Numbered from the stretch's first letter, positions 1-6,577 are shown. The stretch is DNA of 6,577 bases from Planctomycetota bacterium (GCA_029932425.1 JAOZQC010000198.1:1-6577); one strand, 5' to 3'. The notes: a model not told the origin generated them from the sequence alone. Program-made: numbers and translations.

Positions 1-918
1 GAGGGGAGCATCGCACGTGCTGTCGCCACCCGCCTCGGCGCCCGGTCCATGATCGCCGAGACCACCTCGAAGGACCACCTGGCGGTCCGGATCCGACACC
101 ACCGCTTCCTCGCCCACCGCCTGCTCCGCGAGCTCGGCATGCTGCCCCGGGACCTCTCGCCCTACACGATGTTCGGCGGGAAGCGACGCCGCGGCGAGAT
201 CCGCGTGGCCCTCTACAACGGGCCCGGCACCGGCCCGAAGAGCGCCTGCGCCGTGGAGCGCTGCCTCCCTCCGGGCGGCCCTTTCCGGCCGCGCCGCATC
301 AGCGCCCCCGGCATCCGGGCGGGCGCCCTCGCCCAGTTCGACGTGGTGGTCTTCCCCGGCGGCACGGGTTCCGGGACCGCGAGATGCCTCGGCCGGGACG
401 GGAGGAGGGCGGTCCGGTCCTTCGTGAAGGCCGGAGGCGGCTGCCTGGGCGTCTGCGCCGGGGCCTACCTCCTGACGCGGCACTACGCCTGGTCGCTCCA
501 CCTCCTCGACGCCCGGGTCCTGGACACCGAGCACTGGGCCCGGGGCCGCGGGACGGTGACGATCCGGCTCACGCCGGCGGGCCGGAGGCTCTTCGCGGAG
601 AAGCGCACGGAGGTGAAGATCCTCTACCACCAGGGACCCCTTCTCGCCCCCGGGAAGGATCCGGCGATCCCCGACTTCGAGGTGCTCGCCGAGTACCGGA
701 CGGAGGTGGCGGAGAACGGGGCCCCGAGGGGGGTGATGATCGGGGCCGCGGCCCTGGTCCGGGGCGCGTTCGGAAAAGGCCGCGTCCTGGCCATGAGCCC
801 CCACCCCGAGAGCACGGAGGGCCTCCACGCCTACCTCCCGCGGGCGATCTCCTGGCTGGCGGGTACGGGGGCGGCCGTCCCCCCGGGAGGGCGGGCGGCC
901 GGCCGCCCCGCCCGCTGA
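1..918 (+). CDS. BPL_N-type glutamine amidotransferase-like protein, probably the C-terminal half of an M14 peptidase fusion (5' partial)
   Basis: The frame is open from base 1 to the TGA at 916-918 (305 residues visible). The domain runs from about residue 66 (RVALYNGPGTG) to 288. It shows a class I amidotransferase-like fold: a VFPGGTGSGT strand-turn, a nucleophile elbow GVCAGAY with Cys152 (codon 454-456), and SPHPES with His268 and Glu270, which together give a Cys-His-Glu set. YHQGP near residue 209 and the overall order fit the BPL_N family, named after the N-terminal region of fungal biotin-protein ligase; its bacterial reaction is not established. The first ATG (base 49) has no ribosome binding site, and the codons before it look coding, so I treat it as internal. 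Residues 1-48 (GSIARAVATRLGARS, then IAETTSKD, then a basic helix ending LLRELGML) resemble the end of an M14 carboxypeptidase/AstE-like domain, with Glu20 a candidate catalytic glutamate. That part is inferred from memory of the family. The last 15 or so residues are a Gly/Ala/Arg/Pro-rich tail. Confidence 0.8.
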   Translation, partial: EGSIARAVATRLGARSMIAETTSKDHLAVRIRHHRFLAHRLLRELGMLPRDLSPYTMFGGKRRRGEIRVALYNGPGTGPKSACAVERCLPPGGPFRPRRISAPGIRAGALAQFDVVVFPGGTGSGTARCLGRDGRRAVRSFVKAGGGCLGVCAGAYLLTRHYAWSLHLLDARVLDTEHWARGRGTVTIRLTPAGRRLFAEKRTEVKILYHQGPLLAPGKDPAIPDFEVLAEYRTEVAENGAPRGVMIGAAALVRGAFGKGRVLAMSPHPESTEGLHAYLPRAISWLAGTGAAVPPGGRAAGRPAR

Positions 919-921
919 CGG

Positions 922-1005
922 CCCGCGGGGAGGACCGTCGCCGTCACGAGAGTGCGCCTCCGACCGGATCGATCCCTCCGCACCCGCGGGGGGGAGGCGA
1001 CCGTC
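922..1005. repeat. Imperfect direct repeat pair, about 61-base spacing
   Basis: Copy one is at 922-939 and reads cccgcgggg-agg-accgtc. Copy two is at 983-1005 and has the same order with three extra G and an inserted CG before accgtc. Both lie in the gap between convergent genes. The bases are low in complexity and the region is very GC-rich, so chance is a serious explanation. It could be the trace of an old local duplication. No function is evident. Confidence 0.35.
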
Positions 1006-1015
1006 CGGGCCCGGG

Positions 1016-1033
1016 CCGCGGTTCCCGCCGCGG
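1016..1033. terminator. GC-rich hairpin between convergent genes (weak candidate terminator)
   Basis: Two copies of the self-complementary hexamer ccgcgg (1016-1021 and 1028-1033) enclose a six-base loop, ttcccg. This could form a six-pair, all-GC stem in RNA from either strand. It lies about 40 bases past the stop of the minus-strand gene and about 100 past the stop of the plus-strand gene. There is no U-tract, so a role in bidirectional ending or 3'-end protection is only a guess. Confidence 0.2.
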
Positions 1034-1071
1034 AGGCCGCATCCATCCCCGCCTCCCGGCCGAGGGCGAGG

Positions 1072-2832
1072 TCATCGCAGCAGGAACAGGACCGTCACCT
1101 CCGTGTCCTTGCCCGCAGGGACTTCCGTCTCGGTGGAGGTCTCCCCCGTCTCCCGGTTCACGTAGACCATGGAGAAGCTCACGTGGCGGGCCGCCTCGGG
1201 TCCCCTGATCCGGTAGATGATCGGCATCCACTTCGCGGCGAGCCTCCCGTACTTCTCCGGGTTCCGGACGACCCTCTCGGCCAGGCCGCCGCGGAGCATC
1301 GGCGAATCCGGATCCAGCGGCAGGTCCTTTCCCTCGAGCGTCAACACCGTCCGGGAGACGACCTTCCACGAGCCTTCCTCGCGGCGTCGATCGGTGTCCG
1401 TCCTCGTCGCCCGGAAAGCGACGACCCGCTCGTTCTCCCAGTCCACCGTGGCCGTCACCGACGCCACGGTCTCCACCGTCCCCTGCCTGCTCTTCCAGGA
1501 GCCGGTGAAGGTGTGGTCCCGAAAGGCTCCCACGGAGTCGCAGCCGTGGTTCTCGGACCGCTTCCCCCCGCCGTCCGGATCCTCCCGCCGGAAGGTGAGA
1601 CCGACGCCGCATCGCCGGAACGGGAGGGTACCGACGGGCTCCCTTCCTTCGGGCCTCTGGGTCAGGAGGACGTAGCCCCGGCGCCAGGAGGAGAGAGCGC
1701 CCGAGGGCTCGCGGTCCCCGCACTTCACGAAGTCCACGGGGATCGAGTGCAGGATCCTCTTCCCGACCCGGATGCGGACATCATAGTGAGTGGCGATCTC
1801 CGCGGGCGTGTCCGCCGCGTCGGGATAACGGTGATAGTTGCGGATCCACAGCCCCGTCTCCCGCTTGCTCCGAAACGCCTCCGACCAGGTGTAGCGGTCG
1901 AGGACCTGGAAGACGGCCCGCGGGCCGTTCAGCACGTTCCAGGCGATCGGGGCTTCTTTCTCCAGGGGCGACCAGAGCTCGGTCACGATCCGCTCGTTCT
2001 TCTCTCGGGCCTCCTTCCGCCACTTCCGCAAGAGCTTCGGGTCGAGGTGCAGGTCGATGATCCGCGAGCGGGGGGTGAAGTCGGTCACGTAGACCCGCGC
2101 TCCCAGCGGCTTTCCCGCGACACTGGGGATCCCCGCGTGGTCGCGGAACGTGTCCAGGCCGTGGTAGCGGGTGACCTCGTAGGTCACGCGCCGGTTCGGG
2201 AGGATGTCGGCCTCCGTATCCAGGAGCCCCCCGGCAGGGTCGAAGCCGGAGCCGATCGTCTCGTGGCCCGCCCTGGGATCGACGATCACCTCGTCGGGAT
2301 TCAAGGGCTTCGCGCGGCAGCGCAGGCTGTACCGCTTCCCGTAGTCGGTCTGCGGTCTCGCGAAACGGATCACCTCCTCCAGACCCTCGAGGCCCGCCTG
2401 GTAGGCGTCGAAGAACCCGGCTCCCTGCGGGTCCCGCCGGTGGTGCTCCAGGGCGGCCAGCAGCAGGCATTCACCGCGGATCAGCAACGCCCTGAGCAGG
2501 AGGGGGCCGGTCTCGTCCCGCTCCGTCGGAATCGACGCTCCCCGGTAACGGTCGAACCTGCGGGCCAGGGCCTCCCACGCTCCGGCCGGGACGGTCTCCC
2601 CGCCCTGCCTCTTCACATACCGGGCCTCGAAGCGCAGGAAGTCCCGGAGAATCTCCTCCTCGCTGAACCGTTCTCCCGTGGGTTTGCCGATCCCCGGTTC
2701 CCCCCCCGGGGAGCCCCTCGCCGCCGCCAGGAGAGCCGTCCCCAGCGCCAGGACCCAGATTCCCCTCCTCGCCGCGCCCGGCGCCCGCCCGCGCCGGCGC
2801 CCGCCTCCTTGCCCGCCGGAACCCGTCCCCAT
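1072..2832 (-). CDS. Predicted exported protein of unknown function
   Basis: This encodes 586 residues from the ATG at 2832-2830. The frame stays open a further 78 codons upstream, but the start here has a GGAGG seven bases before it and puts a signal peptide at the N-terminus: a long Gly/Arg-rich n-region (about 1-24), a hydrophobic core WVLALGTALLAAA (about 26-38), and likely cleavage just after it. There is no lipobox cysteine and no clear twin-arginine motif. The mature protein begins with a charged, probably helical part (about 55-155: EEEILRDFLRFEARY, then LLLRALLIRGECLLLAALEHH). The middle is mixed, with many Trp, Tyr and Arg (about 210-370). The C-terminal third (about 430-586) is strand-rich and ends in VTVLFLLR. 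Five cysteines are seen (about 122, 172, 371, 408, 431). No later segment looks transmembrane. I recognise no family or catalytic motif. Third positions are nearly all G/C on this strand, and the protein has normal composition, unlike the Pro/Arg-rich frame opposite. It diverges from the efflux operon, across 263 bases. Confidence 0.8.
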   Translation of the reverse strand: MGTGSGGQGGGRRRGRAPGAARRGIWVLALGTALLAAARGSPGGEPGIGKPTGERFSEEEILRDFLRFEARYVKRQGGETVPAGAWEALARRFDRYRGASIPTERDETGPLLLRALLIRGECLLLAALEHHRRDPQGAGFFDAYQAGLEGLEEVIRFARPQTDYGKRYSLRCRAKPLNPDEVIVDPRAGHETIGSGFDPAGGLLDTEADILPNRRVTYEVTRYHGLDTFRDHAGIPSVAGKPLGARVYVTDFTPRSRIIDLHLDPKLLRKWRKEAREKNERIVTELWSPLEKEAPIAWNVLNGPRAVFQVLDRYTWSEAFRSKRETGLWIRNYHRYPDAADTPAEIATHYDVRIRVGKRILHSIPVDFVKCGDREPSGALSSWRRGYVLLTQRPEGREPVGTLPFRRCGVGLTFRREDPDGGGKRSENHGCDSVGAFRDHTFTGSWKSRQGTVETVASVTATVDWENERVVAFRATRTDTDRRREEGSWKVVSRTVLTLEGKDLPLDPDSPMLRGGLAERVVRNPEKYGRLAAKWMPIIYRIRGPEAARHVSFSMVYVNRETGETSTETEVPAGKDTEVTVLFLLR

Positions 2833-2839
2833 GCCGCAT

Positions 2840-2844
2840 CCTCC
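2840..2844 (-). promoter_or_regulatory. Ribosome binding site that fixes the start of the unknown exported protein
   Basis: Read on the minus strand, this is GGAGG with seven bases before the ATG at 2832-2830. It is what separates the true start from the upstream in-frame ATGs, which would place about 78 Gly/Arg-rich residues before the signal peptide. Confidence 0.7.
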
Positions 2845-3060
2845 GATCCCCGTGCGCCGCCCGCCGTTTCCGAACCCGCAGCGTCCGCCCTTCCCCGCTC
2901 GATTCCGCCGGGAGCAGGGAGGGCCCATACCGCGCCCGTGCCGGGGCGTCCATGCCTCTCCCCGGAGCGGCCGGGCCCCGCCGCGCCGTTCGGATTCCCG
3001 GCCCGCGGGACGTTCGCGCGCCTTTCCTCCCTTTCCCGCGACCCGGCCGCGGATGGCGCA

Positions 3061-3066
3061 TATCAT
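3061..3066 (+). promoter_or_regulatory. Candidate -10 element for the efflux operon
   Basis: TATCAT differs by one base from the sigma-70 -10 consensus and sits in one of the few AT-rich spots of the intergenic region. It ends 29 bases before the GTG start, which would give a leader of about 20-25 bases. No good -35 hexamer lies 16-18 bases upstream. The organism's promoter consensus is unknown. Confidence 0.25.
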
Positions 3067-3083
3067 GGCGGCCCCTGCTCTCC

Positions 3084-3090
3084 GGGAGGT
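3084..3090 (+). promoter_or_regulatory. Ribosome binding site that fixes the adaptor's GTG start
   Basis: GGGAGGT lies five bases before the GTG at 3096-3098. It supports that GTG over the in-frame ATG at 2952, which would add 48 Arg/Pro-rich residues in front of a clean signal peptide. Confidence 0.75.
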
Positions 3091-3095
3091 CGCCC

Positions 3096-4301
3096 GTGAA
3101 ACGTCTCCTCGTCCCGCCCGCCCTGCTCCTCCTCGCCGGCGCCGTGCTCGCCCAGGGCCTGCCGCCCGCCGCCGTCCGTACCGGGAAGGTCCGGAAGGAG
3201 AAGGTGAGCGAGACGGTGACCGGGGTGGCCACCGTGGAGCCCTGGCTCCGCACCGAGCTGGGCGTGGAGAGGGCCGGCCTCGTCTCCCGCTACCCCCTGC
3301 GGGAAGGGGACCGGGTGGAGGCGGGGAAGACGGTGGTCTGCGAGCTCCGGCGGACGAGCCTCGAGATCGACCTCGCGGAGGCCCGGGCCCTCCTCGCGCG
3401 GGCGGAGGCGGAAGCGGCCGCCGCGGTGGAGACCGCCCGGGCCCTGAAGGAGGAGAAGCGGGCGCTCCGGGACCGCGCGGAGAAGGAGCTCGCCCGGGTC
3501 CGCAAGCTCTTCGCGGAGGGCGTGGTCACGCAGGCGGAGCTGGACGGGGCGGAGGCCGAGGCCTCCGCCGCCCGGTACCGGCTCGCCCGCGCGGAGGAGA
3601 GCTTCCGGCTGGCCGAGGAGGGCGCCGACCCGGCCTCGAAGGCCCGGGAGGCGGAGGTGCGCCGGGCCCGGGCGCGCCTGGACCGCGTGCGGGACGAGAT
3701 CGCCAAGACCCGCGTGGTCTCCCCCGTCACGGGCTTCGTGGTGCGCCGCCTCACCGAGGTGGGGGAGTGGGTGACCCCCGGCCGGTCCGTCATCGAGATC
3801 ATCGCCCTGGACCCCGTGCTCGTCCGCGTGGGGGTGAACGAGAACGCGATCCGCCACCTGGCGGTGGGGGCGCCCGCCACGGTGACCGTGGACGCCCTCC
3901 CCGGCCGGAAGTTCGCGGGAAAGGTGCGGTTCCTGGTCCCGGAGGCGGATCCGCGGACGCGGTCCTTCCCCGTGCTCATCGAGGTCCCGAACCCGGACAT
4001 CGCCCTCAAGGCGGGGTTCTTCGCGCGGGTCTCCATCCGCTCCCGGGAGGAGTTCGAGGCCCTCACCGCGCCCAAGGACGCGGTGGTGCTCGGTCCCCGG
4101 GGACCCCTGGTCTACATCCTCGGTCCCCCGGACGAGCAGGGCCGCCCCCGGGCGGTGCCCGTGCCCGTGAAGACGGGCCTGGAGGTGGGAGGCCGCGTGG
4201 TGGTGGAGGGGAAGGGACTGGCGGACGGGACGGTGGTGGTGACCACCGGCAACGAGGCCCTCCGGCCCCGGCAGCCCCTCCTCCTCGAGGGCGGTCGATG
4301 A
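3096..4301 (+). CDS. RND efflux periplasmic adaptor (membrane fusion protein, HlyD/AcrA-like)
   Basis: This encodes 401 residues from a GTG start. It bridges an RND permease and an outer-membrane channel in the periplasm. Residues 1-19 are a signal peptide (KRLL, hydrophobic core, AGAVLA) with cleavage before Gln20; there is no lipobox Cys, so it is not a lipoprotein at this site. A first half-lipoyl/barrel-sandwich segment follows (about 40-90, GLVSRYPLREGDRVEAGKTV). Then comes an Ala/Glu/Arg-rich coiled-coil hairpin (about 90-205), and the second lipoyl half (about 206-237, SPVTGFVVRRLTEVGEWVTPG). A beta-barrel (about 238-315, NPDIALKAGFFARV) and a membrane-proximal domain (about 325-395) complete it. 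The hairpin tip carries R134-x3-L138-x6-T145-x4-D150, matching the TolC-docking RLS pattern of AcrA-type adaptors with Thr in place of Ser. Length is typical. Its stop overlaps the next start (ATGA, 4298-4301), so the two genes are almost certainly cotranslated. The substrate is unknown. Confidence 0.93.
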   Translation: MKRLLVPPALLLLAGAVLAQGLPPAAVRTGKVRKEKVSETVTGVATVEPWLRTELGVERAGLVSRYPLREGDRVEAGKTVVCELRRTSLEIDLAEARALLARAEAEAAAAVETARALKEEKRALRDRAEKELARVRKLFAEGVVTQAELDGAEAEASAARYRLARAEESFRLAEEGADPASKAREAEVRRARARLDRVRDEIAKTRVVSPVTGFVVRRLTEVGEWVTPGRSVIEIIALDPVLVRVGVNENAIRHLAVGAPATVTVDALPGRKFAGKVRFLVPEADPRTRSFPVLIEVPNPDIALKAGFFARVSIRSREEFEALTAPKDAVVLGPRGPLVYILGPPDEQGRPRAVPVPVKTGLEVGGRVVVEGKGLADGTVVVTTGNEALRPRQPLLLEGGR

Positions 4302-6577
4302 AGCTCGTCGAGTCCTCCATCCGCTACCCCGTCACCGTCCTCGTGGGCGTGATCCTGGCCGTCCTCTTCGGCCTGATCGCCCTCCTCGGCATCCCCATGC
4401 AGATGGCCCCCACCGTGGACCGGCCCGTGATCACGGTCACCACGCGCTGGCCGGGCGCCTCCCCGCGGGAGGCGGAGGAGCAGATCACCGACAAGCTGGA
4501 GGAGGTGCTCAACTCGGTGGAGGGTCTGAAGGAGATCCGTTCCACCTCGAAGGACGGGGAGAGCCGGATCACCCTGGAGTTCGACTGGGGGGTGGACAAG
4601 GCCGCCGCCCGGGTGGACGTCTCCGAGAAGGTGGGACTCGTGGGGGACCTGCCCGACGAGGCGGACAAGCCGGTGATCCAGGCCACCAGCTCCGACGAGG
4701 AGGACAAGATCGCCTGGATCGTGGTGGAGTCGGAGATGCCCGTGAACCGGGTGCGCATCGTGGCGGACGACGTCATGCGCCCCCGGCTCGAGCGGATCGA
4801 GGGCGTGGGGAGCGTGGAGATGTACGGCGGGGAGGAGCGCGAGGTCCACGTCATCGTGGATCCGGAGGCCCTGGCCGCGCGGGGCATCCCCTTCACCCGG
4901 CTCCGCGACGCCCTCCGGCGGGAAAACCGGAACATCAAGGCCGGGGGGCTCGAGGAGGGGAAGACCCGCTACGTGGTGCGCACCGTGGGCCGGTACACCG
5001 ACCTCGGCCGCGTGGAGACGACCGTGGTGGGCTGGGTGGACGGGAGCCCCGTCTACGTGCGGGACGTGGCGAAGGTGGTCTTCCACCACGCCGTGCGCGT
5101 GGTCAGCGTCCGCCAGATGGGAAGGCCCGCCATCGTGTTCGGGGTGGCCCGCAAGACCGGCGCCAACTCCGTGGCCGTGATGGAGCGGATGAAGAAGGTC
5201 CTGGCCGACCTGAACCACCGGTACGAGGGGAAGGGGATCACCCTCACCCTCGTGTACGACGAAACGGAGTACATCCGGGATTCGGTGGACCTGGTCACCG
5301 AGAACCTCTACTACGGCGCCGCCCTGGCGGTCTTCGTCCTCCTCCTGTTCCTCCGCAGCGGGACCGCCACCTTCGTGGTGGCGTTCTCCATCCCCATCTC
5401 CGTCATCGTGACCTTCGTCTTCCTCTCCGCGTTCGGGAGGACGCTGAACATCATCTCCCTGGCGGGGTTGGCCTTCGCGGTGGGCATGGTGGTGGACAAC
5501 GCCATCGTGGTGATGGAGAACGTCTTCCGCCACCGGCAGATGGGCAAGGGCCGCTTCCGGGCGGCCTACGACGGGACGGTGGAGGTGTGGGGGGCCGTCC
5601 TCTCCTCCACCCTCACCACCCTCGCCGTCTTCCTTCCCATCCTCTTCGTCAGGCAGGAGGCCGGGCAGCTCTTCAGGGACATCGCCATCACCCTCTCCTG
5701 CGCCATCGGGATGTCGCTGGTGGTCTCCATCACCGTGATCCCCATGCTGAGCTCCCGCCTCCTCACCGTGCGGGAGCGCCGTCCCGCGGAGTTTCTGGCG
5801 AGGCTCGGGCTGGTTGCCGTGGCGGGCATCACGGGGGCGGTGGCCTGGCTCACCGCGGGGGTGGCGCGGAGGATCCTCGCCTCCGTGGTCATCGTGGGGG
5901 CGGCGGCCGCCGCGGCCTGGCTCCTGGTGCCGAAGATGGACTACCTCCCCCACGGAAACCGGCCCCTCATCCTCACGATCCTCCGCACGCCGCCCGGCTT
6001 CAACATCGGGCACATGGAGGTGGTGGTCTCCACCGCGGAGCACCGCTTCCTCACCGGGCGCCGCGACGCCGGACCCGGCCGGCCCCTCTCCCGGGACGAG
6101 GTGCGGTCGGAGATCGAGCACATGTTCTCGGTGGCCCTCCCCAAGGACCCCATCCTGGGCACGATCGTCTCCCGGGGGCACCGGGACAAGCGGGAGATGC
6201 AACGGCTCGTGGAGGAGTTCCGCGGCCTGGCCTCCGGCATCCCGGGGGTCACCGTGCCCATCGTCTTCCAGACCCCCCTCTTCGGCTGGAAGTTCGGGGG
6301 GGGCGACCTGGAGGTGACGATCAAGGGGCCCGACCTCCCGGTGATCGAGGGGCTGGCCTGGCGGATCATGGGCGGCCTCTCGGTCTTCCGGGCCCGGCGG
6401 GAGCAGGAAGGGCGGGCCTCCGGGCTCCGGAGCTTCTATCCCTCCTTCGAGACGGGGAAGCCGGAGCTGCAGATCCGTCCCGACCGCGAGAAGGCGGCGG
6501 CGGTGGGCCTCACCGTCTCGGACGTGGGCTACGTGGTGGCCACCATGATGGACGGGACGCGGGCCGGGGAGTTCCGG
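4298..6577 (+). CDS. RND efflux permease, HAE1/AcrB-like inner-membrane pump (3' partial)
   Basis: 760 residues are visible with no stop; family members are about 1,030-1,100 long, so the last third (TM8-12 and the rest of the second periplasmic domain) lies beyond the window. The protein exports hydrophobic or toxic compounds in exchange for protons, as a trimer. In order: TM1 (about 11-30); first periplasmic part (about 40-330), including TTRWPGASPREAEEQITDKLE and LERIEGVGSVEMYGG; TM2 (about 338-353); TM3 (about 358-378); TM4 (about 385-406) with GMVVDNAIVVMEN, where Asp400 aligns with AcrB Asp407 and Asn401 replaces Asp408; TM5 and TM6 (about 432-488, ending IPMLSSRLL); TM7 (about 526-544); and the second periplasmic part from PKMDYLPHGNRP (545-556). 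The single TM4 acid is common in HAE1 relatives outside the AcrB group; it does not look like a heavy-metal (CusA-type) pump. The start overlaps the adaptor stop by four bases, with GAGGG at 4287-4291. Residues 502-520 form an extra hydrophobic stretch before TM7. Confidence 0.93.
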   Translation, partial: MKLVESSIRYPVTVLVGVILAVLFGLIALLGIPMQMAPTVDRPVITVTTRWPGASPREAEEQITDKLEEVLNSVEGLKEIRSTSKDGESRITLEFDWGVDKAAARVDVSEKVGLVGDLPDEADKPVIQATSSDEEDKIAWIVVESEMPVNRVRIVADDVMRPRLERIEGVGSVEMYGGEEREVHVIVDPEALAARGIPFTRLRDALRRENRNIKAGGLEEGKTRYVVRTVGRYTDLGRVETTVVGWVDGSPVYVRDVAKVVFHHAVRVVSVRQMGRPAIVFGVARKTGANSVAVMERMKKVLADLNHRYEGKGITLTLVYDETEYIRDSVDLVTENLYYGAALAVFVLLLFLRSGTATFVVAFSIPISVIVTFVFLSAFGRTLNIISLAGLAFAVGMVVDNAIVVMENVFRHRQMGKGRFRAAYDGTVEVWGAVLSSTLTTLAVFLPILFVRQEAGQLFRDIAITLSCAIGMSLVVSITVIPMLSSRLLTVRERRPAEFLARLGLVAVAGITGAVAWLTAGVARRILASVVIVGAAAAAAWLLVPKMDYLPHGNRPLILTILRTPPGFNIGHMEVVVSTAEHRFLTGRRDAGPGRPLSRDEVRSEIEHMFSVALPKDPILGTIVSRGHRDKREMQRLVEEFRGLASGIPGVTVPIVFQTPLFGWKFGGGDLEVTIKGPDLPVIEGLAWRIMGGLSVFRARREQEGRASGLRSFYPSFETGKPELQIRPDREKAAAVGLTVSDVGYVVATMMDGTRAGEFR

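Larger units (their letters stand above)
919..1071. other. Convergent intergenic gap
   Basis: This 153-base gap separates the stop codons of two genes that converge on it. It holds no reading frame with coding character of its own; the open frames that cross it are GC-driven shadows. It contains an imperfect direct repeat and a GC-rich hairpin, listed separately. No T-tract follows the hairpin on either strand, so if transcription ends here it is not by a classical intrinsic terminator. Confidence 0.7.
2833..3095. other. Divergent intergenic region between the exported-protein gene and the efflux operon
   Basis: The region has 263 bases between two divergent start codons and must carry the promoters of both units unless they start inside neighbours. 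For the minus strand, a weak pair can be placed: TGGACG (2952-2947) and TATGGG (2929-2924), 17 bases apart. It matches the sigma-70 consensus poorly and may be chance. The plus-strand candidate is listed separately. I see no clear operator palindrome and no local regulator gene. Open frames that cross this stretch in both directions have Arg/Pro/Gly-rich products and no ribosome binding sites. Confidence 0.5.

Noticed and set aside
49..51. ATG at base 49 as the true start of the first gene
   Set aside because: No ribosome binding site precedes it. The frame is open and coding-like to base 1, and the flanking residues form a continuous M14-like stretch. It stays possible if the fusion idea is wrong.
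384..1208. Plus-strand open frame overlapping the amidotransferase-like gene and running into the exported-protein gene
   Set aside because: It is a Pro/Arg/Gly-rich shadow in another frame of a gene with recognisable motifs, and it crosses the end of the minus-strand gene.
2952..3095. Adaptor start at the upstream ATG (2952)
   Set aside because: It would put 48 Arg/Pro-rich residues before a clean signal peptide, whereas the GTG at 3096 has GGGAGGT five bases upstream.
952..3099. Long open frame on the plus strand (715 codons) opposite the unknown exported protein
   Set aside because: The product is dominated by Arg, Pro, Gly and Ala with no domain-like pattern, and it has no ribosome binding site. 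The opposite frame has a signal peptide, a GGAGG site and ordinary composition. High GC content explains the lack of stops.
4112..6202. Open frame of 696 codons on the minus strand, antisense to the adaptor and permease genes
   Set aside because: Its product is a His/Asp/Gly/Pro-rich repeat-like chain created by reading GC-rich RND codons backwards. The plus strand encodes clear RND motifs across the whole stretch.
4298..6577. Heavy-metal (CusA/CzcA-type) RND pump
   Set aside because: The TM4 motif VVDNAIVVMEN and the PKMDYLPHGN segment fit HAE1-like pumps better. I saw no methionine relay or metal-site pattern in the visible part.

Overview
This is a very GC-rich, gene-dense bacterial window. 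It holds four protein genes: one cut by the left edge, two complete, and one cut by the right edge. Codon third positions are almost all G or C, and starts are preceded by GGAGG-type ribosome binding sites. An adaptor with a TolC-docking motif points to a diderm (Gram-negative-type) bacterium. The gene styles recall Planctomycetes or other high-GC environmental lineages, but that placement is an impression, not a demonstration. I see no tRNA, rRNA, CRISPR array, insertion sequence or phage gene.

Layout. (1) Bases 1-918, plus strand: the 3' part of a gene for a class I glutamine-amidotransferase-like domain of the biotin-protein-ligase N-terminal (BPL_N) type. The frame is open to base 1. The residues before the domain look like the end of an M14 zinc-carboxypeptidase/AstE-like domain, so the full protein is probably a fusion. 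(2) Bases 919-1071: a short gap between converging genes, with an imperfect direct repeat and a GC-rich hairpin. (3) Bases 1072-2832, minus strand: a 586-residue predicted exported protein of unknown function. (4) Bases 2833-3095: a divergent gene-start region that should carry promoters in both directions. (5) Bases 3096-4301 and 4298-6577, plus strand: a translationally coupled pair encoding an RND periplasmic adaptor and an RND inner-membrane permease, the latter cut by the window end.

The adaptor and permease should form a proton-driven tripartite efflux pump with a TolC-type outer-membrane channel that is not in this window. The substrate cannot be read from the sequence. The unknown exported protein is divergent from the pump, so a shared control region is possible, but nothing in its sequence ties it to efflux. 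I found no convincing new multi-gene system. The best leads are the probable peptidase-amidotransferase fusion at the left edge and the unrecognised exported protein.
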